Part shown: one piece after another, positions 1 through 5,528 of the stretch
How the letters are laid out: each line of letters begins with the position of its first letter
Position numbering within the stretch: position 1 is the first letter of the stretch
NCBI GenBank assembly: GCA_903929925.1
Contig: CAIYWO010000305.1
Span: 1-7,028, forward strand
Length of the DNA: 7,028 nt
Source of the DNA: an uncultured beta proteobacterium
Lineage (GTDB): Bacteria; Pseudomonadota; Gammaproteobacteria; Burkholderiales; Burkholderiaceae_B
Reading direction: 5' to 3'
The notes under the pieces: model-generated
The model's input: only the letters and a program-made list of their open reading frames with translations
Told to the model about the DNA's origin: nothing
Database searches by the model: none
Translations under genes and position numbers: made by a program

Positions 1-320
1 ACAACCGTTGTTAGAAAAACTCCACCTTTGGGGTCAGCATCGGTGTCATCGAGCTTGTCTGGAATCAAAATCCATATTGCCATGCCAAGGAAAGAAACAC
101 CTAGCACCCAACGCATGACAGACGGACCAAACCAGTTTGTGAGCCACGATCCCACTGCCCCTGCTACGGCATGATTAAGCAACGTCGCGACAAGAATACC
201 CAGAATGATTGGCAGCGGCTTGCGATAACGTGCCGCTAACACCAGCGATAGCAACTGCGTCTTGTCGCCCATTTCAGCGAGAGCCACAATCCCCGTGGAC
301 ATCAGAAAAGCTTCAATCAT
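1..320 (-). CDS. GDT1/TMEM165 (UPF0016) family cation transporter, N-terminal part
   Basis: Partial gene: 106 complete codons are present and the C-terminus lies beyond base 1. It is an integral membrane protein of the UPF0016/GDT1 family, whose studied members move Mn2+ (and Ca2+ in eukaryotes) out of the cytosol. Seen: residues 1-15 are hydrophobic and lead into the family signature E-M-G-D-K-T at residues 16-21, the acidic cation-binding motif of the first repeat. Two further membrane segments lie at about 38-60 and 68-87, followed by a hydrophilic, Asp-rich linker (about 88-98) where the second repeat should begin. Family members are about 190 residues long with a second E-x-G-D-[KR]-[ST] motif, which would lie outside the window. 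The ATG at 320-318 overlaps the stop of the DUF1854 gene in an ATGA, so it is probably translationally coupled. No strong Shine-Dalgarno is seen. The family call is firm. The metal transported, and any link to cyanophycin, are inferred. Confidence 0.88.
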   Translation of the reverse strand, partial: MIEAFLMSTGIVALAEMGDKTQLLSLVLAARYRKPLPIILGILVATLLNHAVAGAVGSWLTNWFGPSVMRWVLGVSFLGMAIWILIPDKLDDTDADPKGGVFLTTV

Positions 321-778
321 AAGAAGCGATCCAGTATGCGACGACTGTTCTTATCAAGAGTCATCATGTCAGCAAGATAGAAACGCATGCCATGGCTGTC
401 CGTGATGATCAACGCCGCACCCACCAAGCGCCGGATGTCCTCTTCGCCTTTTAGTACAAACCTTGTGGCACCGCGATCGGTCGTAACATCCCAGGTACTT
501 GGGGTTGAATAGGTCGAGACGTTCGTAATACTCAAAATCGTCGGCATCACCTCACGCGAGGCGATTTCCTCAAGAATCAGCGTGCGAACATCTTCGGTAA
601 GATCGTCGAGCCGATCAATCCAAACCAGTTCTTTACCTTCCGTGCCCACGAGTGCAACGTAATCATTCGGAGCATGCACGGGGAAAGCGCGCACCGGCAG
701 CACGCCTTCGTGCACCGCGCCATCTGCAAGCGTGAGGACCAGACGTCCTGCCTGATTACGTGTCAGCTGAAGATCCAT
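317..778 (-). CDS. DUF1854 protein, cyanophycin-locus accessory
   Basis: Complete, 153 residues, soluble: there is no signal peptide or membrane segment. The protein has a charged N-terminal beta-rich half, an LVWIDRLDDL stretch (about residues 51-60) followed by an acidic helix (LTEDVRTLILEEI), and a C-terminal stretch with FVLKGEEDIRRL, DSHGMRFY and a basic end. These features match the small DUF1854 family, which I know as a partner of the cyanophycin-associated ABC transporter. Its biochemical role is not established. I chose the ATG at 778-776. It overlaps the ABC gene's stop as TGATG and follows a perfect GGAGGT at 792-787 with an 8-base spacer. A TTG one codon earlier is possible but less likely. 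The stop overlaps the next gene's ATG by four bases (ATGA). The tight coupling to the ABC gene suggests the two products work together, perhaps as a cytoplasmic partner or regulator; this is inference. Confidence 0.88.
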   Translation of the reverse strand: MDLQLTRNQAGRLVLTLADGAVHEGVLPVRAFPVHAPNDYVALVGTEGKELVWIDRLDDLTEDVRTLILEEIASREVMPTILSITNVSTYSTPSTWDVTTDRGATRFVLKGEEDIRRLVGAALIITDSHGMRFYLADMMTLDKNSRRILDRFL

Positions 779-3063
779 CAAGCCTGACCTCCAGAGGCTT
801 TACCTTCAAGCGGGGCCTCAGCATCAACCTGCCGCGTCTGCGCCTCGTACAAATCGTAGTAGGCACCGCCTCTGGCCATCAAGTCTTCATGATTACCAAT
901 CTCAACAATCGCACCGCGATCAAGCACAACCAAGCGATCCGCCTTGCGCAGCGTGCTCAGACGGTGCGCGATTGCAATCGTTGTTCGCCCTTGAATCAGG
1001 TTGTCGAGGGCTTCCTGAATTTCCATCTCGGTGGTTGTATCGACTGAGGACGTCGCTTCATCCAAAATCAAAATACGCGGATCAATCAGCAAGGCACGTG
1101 CAATCGAAATCCGCTGACGCTCACCACCTGATAAGGCTTGTCCGCGCTCACCCACTAAAGAGTCATAGCCTTGTGGCAGACGCAAAATAAAGTCATGTGC
1201 ACGCGCGGCTCGGGCCGCAGAAATAATCTCTTCGCGTGAGGCCTCTGGCTTTCCATACGCAATGTTCTCAGCAATCGTGCCAAAGAATAAAAATGGTTCT
1301 TGCAAAACAAGTCCGATGTTGCGGCGATACGAATTCAGAGAATACGAACGAATATCCACGCCATCCACGCGAATACCACCTTCCGTCACATCATAAAAAC
1401 GGCAAATCAAATTCACGAGTGAGCTCTTGCCGGAGCCACTGTGACCAACCAGACCAATCATTTCGCCAGCGCCAATATTGAGACTCACGTTTTTAAGGAC
1501 GCTGCGGCTGCCATAGCGAAAACCGATATTACGGATCTCAATCCTGCCTTCCATGCGATCAAGCGGCACAGGCCGCTGTGCATCGGGGACGCTCGAGACG
1601 TGGTCCAAGATATCAAAAATACGTTTTGCTCCAGCCGCGGCCTGTTGGGTGTGCGAAACGATACGGCTCATCGAATCAAGTCGCGTATAGAAGCGTGCGA
1701 TGTACGCCAGGAAAGCAGCAAGCACGCCAACCGTGATGGTGCTCGACGCAACTTGTGAAATCCCGAAAATCCACACTACCAACAAACCAACTTCTGTCAG
1801 CAACGTAACGGTCGGCGCAAAGAGCGCCCAGACTTTATTGATGCGATCATTCACACCAAGGTAGCGATCATTGGCCTCACGAAAACGTGCAACCTCACGA
1901 TTCTCTTGGGCGAACGCCTTCACGACACGAATACCTGGAATCGTGTCAGCGAGCACGTTGGTTAATTCGCTCCAGGACCTGTCCACTTTCTCGAAACCAA
2001 AACGCAAGCGATGGCGTACGAGATGAATCAGCCAGAGAATCAACGGCAAAGGAATAAGTGTCGTGACGGCCAACCAGGGATCAATCGAAATCAAAATGCA
2101 CGCTGTCATCACAATCATCAGCACGTCATTTAAGAAGTCGAGCAAATGAAGCGACAAAAATAAATTGATGCGATCTGTCTCAGCGCCAATACGCGCCATT
2201 AAATCGCCCGTGCGCTTGCCACCAAAATACTGCAGCGATAACGTTTGCAAATGCCTGAAAGTGGTTGTGCGCAGATCAGCACCAATACGTTCGCTGACCC
2301 ACGCTAAAAGATACGTGCGAGCCCAACCAAGCAACCAGGCCAGCAAGGCTGCAACCACGACACCCGTTAAATAAAAGGCGACCAAGTCATAGTCGATCGG
2401 CTTGCCGTTCTGAAACGGAATCAAGACGTCGTCCATCAACGGCATCGTCAAATACGGGGGAATCAGCGTCGCCGCCGTAGACAGCAACGTGAGGATCAGA
2501 CCCACAATCAGTGCACCGCGATACGGCACAGCAAACCGTGCGAGTCGCAAAAGCGCCCAAGTGTCAGTGGGACCAACTGGGTCATCGTCGCACACCGCGC
2601 ACTCGTCTTGATCAGGAGCGTAAGGGGTGCCGCAGGTCGGGCAGGACGCAGCATCGACCGCGACGACAGCGTCGGGGTTCGCTAATTTTTGCTGAACCAC
2701 GCCAAAGGAGTCGGTGAGGCGACTCACGGCGGGCGCCATCCCTAGCGTGTGACGCCAAATGGCTAAGCGGTGTCCTTCATTAAACAGTTCAATCGTGCCC
2801 ACACCAGCATGATCACGATGCTGCAAGGATTGGGTTGCCACGATGTTCCAGGTCAACCAGTCCTGTTGGTTCGGCGCGCGCGCGAGCAGGCGCCGAGACG
2901 TCAAGACGATTGCGCCGGTTGCAAAATAAAGCTTTTCGTCTAAATCTGGCTCGAGCCACGCCAAGACGCGTTCGTCAGGCTCGAGCAAAGCCATCGCGGC
3001 GCTAGACCAGCCACTTGGCAACGTAATGTTGAGCGGGGACTCTGCAGTTGAGAGTGGTGTCAT
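778..3063 (-). CDS. Cyanophycin-associated ABC exporter half-transporter with N-terminal PH-like and four-Cys module
   Basis: 761 residues from the ATG at 3063; a GTG at 3102 would add 13. Neither start has a good ribosome site. I prefer the ATG because relatives, as I recall them, begin shortly before the LPSGW segment. In order: residues about 30-125 resemble a bacterial PH-like domain (VLTSRRLL at 53-60). C141/C144/C155/C158 form a CxxC-x10-CxxC zinc-ribbon-like motif. An exporter-type membrane domain of about six helices runs from about 183 to 470. The C-terminal ATPase has Walker A (G540 to S547, Lys546), Q-loop Gln588, signature LSGGE at 644-648, Walker B ending D668-E669, D-loop Asp675 and switch His700. 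All ATPase residues are intact, so it should act as an active homodimer in the inner membrane. The family is associated with cyanophycin loci. The substrate is unknown, and the sequence does not prove export rather than import. It is first in the operon with DUF1854 and a GDT1-type gene and is divergent from the synthetases. Confidence 0.92.
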   Translation of the reverse strand: MTPLSTAESPLNITLPSGWSSAAMALLEPDERVLAWLEPDLDEKLYFATGAIVLTSRRLLARAPNQQDWLTWNIVATQSLQHRDHAGVGTIELFNEGHRLAIWRHTLGMAPAVSRLTDSFGVVQQKLANPDAVVAVDAASCPTCGTPYAPDQDECAVCDDDPVGPTDTWALLRLARFAVPYRGALIVGLILTLLSTAATLIPPYLTMPLMDDVLIPFQNGKPIDYDLVAFYLTGVVVAALLAWLLGWARTYLLAWVSERIGADLRTTTFRHLQTLSLQYFGGKRTGDLMARIGAETDRINLFLSLHLLDFLNDVLMIVMTACILISIDPWLAVTTLIPLPLILWLIHLVRHRLRFGFEKVDRSWSELTNVLADTIPGIRVVKAFAQENREVARFREANDRYLGVNDRINKVWALFAPTVTLLTEVGLLVVWIFGISQVASSTITVGVLAAFLAYIARFYTRLDSMSRIVSHTQQAAAGAKRIFDILDHVSSVPDAQRPVPLDRMEGRIEIRNIGFRYGSRSVLKNVSLNIGAGEMIGLVGHSGSGKSSLVNLICRFYDVTEGGIRVDGVDIRSYSLNSYRRNIGLVLQEPFLFFGTIAENIAYGKPEASREEIISAARAARAHDFILRLPQGYDSLVGERGQALSGGERQRISIARALLIDPRILILDEATSSVDTTTEMEIQEALDNLIQGRTTIAIAHRLSTLRKADRLVVLDRGAIVEIGNHEDLMARGGAYYDLYEAQTRQVDAEAPLEGKASGGQA
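787..792 (-). promoter_or_regulatory. Strong Shine-Dalgarno (GGAGGT) for the DUF1854 gene
   Basis: The minus strand reads GGAGGT inside the 3' end of the ABC transporter gene, 8 bases before the ATG at 778. It decides the start codon in favour of this ATG over the TTG immediately upstream. It also suggests that the DUF1854 gene has efficient initiation of its own in addition to coupling through the TGATG overlap. Confidence 0.8.
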
Positions 3064-3144
3064 GTCAGCAGCTCGGTATACCCAGGCCCACAGACCACCC
3101 ACTTCAACAAAAAGCGGTTCATCGGATGAATTTGGCTAGCTCGG

Positions 3145-3150
3145 ATTATC
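3145..3150 (-). promoter_or_regulatory. Possible -10 element for the ABC/DUF1854/GDT1 operon
   Basis: The minus strand reads GATAAT here (5 of 6 to TATAAT), preceded by an overlapping TTTAAT. Transcription would begin near 3138. That gives a leader of about 35 bases to the GTG at 3102 or about 75 to the ATG at 3063. No good -35 hexamer sits at 16-18 bases upstream, so the call is weak. Confidence 0.25.
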
Positions 3151-3232
3151 ATTAAACACCGCAAGTATAACGACCAACCCGTCACACAGAGAGCTGTAGG
3201 GTCAGCCTAAATGCACCGAGCCCTGTTTTTAC

Positions 3233-3241
3233 TGCGATAAT
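3233..3241 (+). promoter_or_regulatory. Possible extended -10 promoter for the cphA' unit
   Basis: The sequence TGCGATAAT has a TGn extension followed by GATAAT (5 of 6 to consensus). The -35 region at 16-18 bases upstream is poor, as is common for extended -10 promoters. Transcription would begin near 3248, leaving about 42 bases to the ATG at 3290 but fewer than 10 to the TTG at 3257. That argues mildly for the ATG as the start of cphA'. Confidence 0.35.
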
Positions 3242-3289
3242 GAGACAAATCCGCAATTGCTGCGGCGCAGCATCATCTCTTACTTTGCC

Positions 3290-5461
3290 ATGAGTCACCG
3301 TCACATTACGATCCAGCGTCTGGTTAGTCTCAAAGGACCAAATATCTGGACCTACCGGCCAGTTCTTGAGGCTTGGCTTGATTTTGGTGCTCTCAGCACT
3401 CTGCCCTCGCAAACACTAGAAAACGCCTACGCTCGTCTGACTAGCGCGATACCAACTTTATTGGCTCCGGGTGCGGGTATTGAAGCCTCCAAAGGGTTCG
3501 CCAAACAGTTTCAAAGCGGCCAGTGGGCCCCTGCTTTGGTTGAACACCTCACGCTTGTCCTGCAACAACTTGCGGGAATGCCAGGTGGCTTTGGTGAAAC
3601 CCGTGCGACCGACACGCCCAATTTATATAAAGTGATTGTTCGTGCCTGGCACGAGACCGTTACCCACGAGGCACTGAAGTCTGCCATCGCCTTGCTGTCT
3701 GGTGCAATCGACGGCTTGGTGCCCCCAGTTGGCCCCATCACGGAAACCTTGCACACCTTGCGCATCAAGCACTGCCTGGGGCCGAGTACGGCTTGTATCG
3801 TCGATGCGGCCGACGATCGCGATATCCCTGCAATTCGTCTGAGCGCGGGCAATTTGCTCCAATTAGGGTATGGCATTAACCAGCGGCGTATCTGGACAGC
3901 CGAGACCGACAATACAGGTGCGATCGCCGAAACCATTTCACGCGACAAGGACCTCACTAAGTCGCTCCTGCAAGCGTGTGGCGTACCCGTGCCGCTGGGT
4001 CAAGCCGTTGAGAGTGCCGCGCAAGCCTGGGAAACGGCCCAAGACATTGGCCTGCCTGTCGTTGTGAAACCGAGTGATGGCAACCACGGGCGCGGCGTCT
4101 TTACCAACCTTTCGACAGAAGCAGAGATTCTTGCTGCCTATCCCCTGGCCGAGCAAGAAGGATCCGGCGTCTTAGTAGAGCGCTTTATCGCTGGCTATGA
4201 GCATCGGTTGCTCGTGGTAGGCGGCAAGCTGATTGCCGCTGCAAAAGGGCAGCATGCGTGCATCGTGGGCGACGGCAAGCACTCCGTGCGAGCACTGATT
4301 GAGTCCCAACTGAACGCAGACCCTCAGCGTGGACGAGAAGAAGACCTTCCTCTGAACTACATCAAGCTCGACTCCGTCGTAGAGCTAGAAATCGCGCGTC
4401 AAGGATTCTCTTGGGAATCCATTCCAGCTCTAGGGCGCACCGTTGTGATCCAGCGCAATGGCAACGTTGCGATTGATTGCACGGACGAGGTGCATCCTGA
4501 TATTGCCTCAACGGTGTGCACCGCGGCTCGGATCGTAGGGCTGGACATCGCAGGCATTGATCTCGTTGTTCAAGACATCTCGCAGCCCCTCATCGCGCAA
4601 CACGGGGCAATCGTGGAAGTGAATGCTGGTCCTGGATTACTGATGCATCTCAAGCCTGCCATCGGACAGGCGCGCCAGGTGGGTCGCGATATCGTTGGCT
4701 ATACCTTCCCGCCAGGTGACATGGCACGGGTGCCAGTCGTTGGCATCACGGGCACCTACGGCAAGAGCATGGTCGGCAAGCTTCTCTACCACCTCCTGTG
4801 CCTACACGGCTGGAATACCGGTCTGTCGACCACCGAAGGTCTGTTCGTCCAACGACGTAAACTACACGCAGGCAATAGCGCTAATCACGAAAACGCCAGA
4901 CGCGTCCTCCTTAACAGAGAAGTACAAGCCGTTGTCCTAGAGAACGGCGCCAAGCAAATTCTGAGCGAAGGACTAACTTACGAGCGTTGTGAAGTCGGCA
5001 TCATCACCAACATCGACTGGAATCAGGATCTGTCAGAGTACAAGATCTTTTCGCCGCTTGAGCGCAGCGATATTTATCGCACACAGATGGATGTCGTGTT
5101 GCCCTCTGGTATGGCGGTATTGCTGGCCGATGACCCTCAGCTGCTTGCTCTATCGCAGTACTGCGATGGGCAAATCACTCTGTTTAGTAAGTCCGCCTCG
5201 ACCCCTGCCCTCACCGCCCACGTCGCTGCTGGTCATCGGGGAGTCTTCATGGATCACGGACAACTTGTGATGGCCGAGGGTGCGCGGCGCCACAACCTGT
5301 GCAACATGTCTGCAATTGCCTGCACCGCGCAGGCGCAAGACCATCAACAAATCTGTAATGTGCTGGCTGCGGCGGCGGCTGCCTGGGCGCTTGGGGTATC
5401 AATCGAACTCATTGAAGCCGGGCTCTTAAGCTTTAACCCAAACACGGCCCTACCCTCATGA
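3290..5461 (+). CDS. cphA': Short cyanophycin synthetase paralogue CphA' with degenerate Mur-ligase half
   Basis: 723 residues from the ATG at 3290; a TTG at 3257 would add 11. Neither has a clear Shine-Dalgarno. The ATG places the family motif LKGPNIWTYRPVLEAW at residues 14-29, as expected. Domains: an N domain (about 1-160, EHLTLVLQQLAGMPGGFG at 85-102); an ATP-grasp domain with LGYGINQRRIW at 192-202, VVVKPSDGNHGRG at 257-269 (Lys260) and EVNAGPG at 443-449, with Glu443 and Asn445 as likely metal ligands; then a Mur-ligase-like central domain from about 482. Classical CphA is about 870 residues. This protein stops just after AWALGVSIELIEAGLLSF, where the Mur C-terminal domain would begin. 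The Mur P-loop reads GTYGKSM (488-494) instead of GTNGKTT, and later motifs also deviate (ENGAKQI at 551-557, NIDWNQD at 574-580). The aspartate-adding half therefore looks intact and the arginine-adding half damaged or repurposed. It is first in the unit with cphA. It could be a CphA2-like enzyme using a dipeptide substrate, or an accessory subunit; this is inference. Confidence 0.93.
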   Translation: MSHRHITIQRLVSLKGPNIWTYRPVLEAWLDFGALSTLPSQTLENAYARLTSAIPTLLAPGAGIEASKGFAKQFQSGQWAPALVEHLTLVLQQLAGMPGGFGETRATDTPNLYKVIVRAWHETVTHEALKSAIALLSGAIDGLVPPVGPITETLHTLRIKHCLGPSTACIVDAADDRDIPAIRLSAGNLLQLGYGINQRRIWTAETDNTGAIAETISRDKDLTKSLLQACGVPVPLGQAVESAAQAWETAQDIGLPVVVKPSDGNHGRGVFTNLSTEAEILAAYPLAEQEGSGVLVERFIAGYEHRLLVVGGKLIAAAKGQHACIVGDGKHSVRALIESQLNADPQRGREEDLPLNYIKLDSVVELEIARQGFSWESIPALGRTVVIQRNGNVAIDCTDEVHPDIASTVCTAARIVGLDIAGIDLVVQDISQPLIAQHGAIVEVNAGPGLLMHLKPAIGQARQVGRDIVGYTFPPGDMARVPVVGITGTYGKSMVGKLLYHLLCLHGWNTGLSTTEGLFVQRRKLHAGNSANHENARRVLLNREVQAVVLENGAKQILSEGLTYERCEVGIITNIDWNQDLSEYKIFSPLERSDIYRTQMDVVLPSGMAVLLADDPQLLALSQYCDGQITLFSKSASTPALTAHVAAGHRGVFMDHGQLVMAEGARRHNLCNMSAIACTAQAQDHQQICNVLAAAAAAWALGVSIELIEAGLLSFNPNTALPS

Positions 5462-5470
5462 CCGACTGCA

Positions 5471-5503
5471 CTCACTGCGCTAATATTCCGCCATTGCGGT
5501 GAG
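5471..5503 (+). other. Imperfect hairpin in the cphA'-cphA gap
   Basis: Arms CTCACTGC (5471-5478) and GCGGTGAG (5496-5503) pair over 8 positions with one G-U in RNA, closing a 17-base loop. The loop end plus arm also offers a smaller CCGC-CATT-GCGG alternative at 5489-5500. Five Ts follow at 5510-5514, but six bases separate them from the stem, so this is not a typical intrinsic terminator. It may be an attenuator, an RNA-processing or stability element, or chance. Confidence 0.35.
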
Positions 5504-5518
5504 CATCGATTTTTCCAC

Positions 5519-5523
5519 AGGAA
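5519..5523 (+). promoter_or_regulatory. Shine-Dalgarno (AGGAA) for cphA
   Basis: AGGAA ends 5 bases before the ATG at 5529 (the AGGA core ends 6 bases before it). This supports that ATG as the start and independent initiation on a shared transcript. It contrasts with cphA', which has no recognisable ribosome site. Confidence 0.7.
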
Positions 5524-5528
5524 AACAA

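Larger units (their letters stand above)
3064..3289. promoter_or_regulatory. Divergent intergenic region between the accessory operon and the cyanophycin synthetases
   Basis: About 226 bases lie between the preferred start codons (about 154 if the upstream GTG at 3102 and TTG at 3257 are used). It must hold the promoters of both units because the genes point away from each other. It is richer in A and T than the flanking genes in the stretch 3120-3175. I see one candidate -10 element in each direction, listed separately. I found no convincing riboswitch, no clear ArgR box and no strong dyad operator by eye. A conserved reading frame is also not evident here. Confidence 0.6.

Noticed and set aside
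760..1758. Several plus-strand open frames opposite the ABC ATPase domain
   Set aside because: They run antisense to a gene with a full set of ABC motifs, show no family resemblance and lack ribosome sites. They are shadows of its codon use.
3126..3152. ATGAAT...ATTATCAT around GCTAGC as a regulator operator
   Set aside because: The arms do not pair symmetrically around the GCTAGC centre, and the match to an ArgR box is poor; it is no better than chance by eye.
3166..3171. TATAAC as an alternative -10 for cphA'
   Set aside because: It has no acceptable -35 at 16-18 bases and no TGn extension; the TGCGATAAT at 3233 is better.
3197..3230. GGGT...GCCC followed by a T run as a terminator upstream of cphA'
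   Set aside because: Only four pairs, one of them G-U, form around a long loop. There is no upstream plus-strand gene to terminate.
3182..3412. Minus-strand 76-codon open frame across the divergent region and the 5' end of cphA'
   Set aside because: It covers the conserved GPNIWTYRP start of CphA' on the other strand, has no recognisable domain and would occupy the promoter region.
3511..4156. Minus-strand open frames inside cphA'
   Set aside because: They lie opposite the conserved N and ATP-grasp domains of CphA'. Their protein text is Arg/Ser/Ala-rich noise without motifs.
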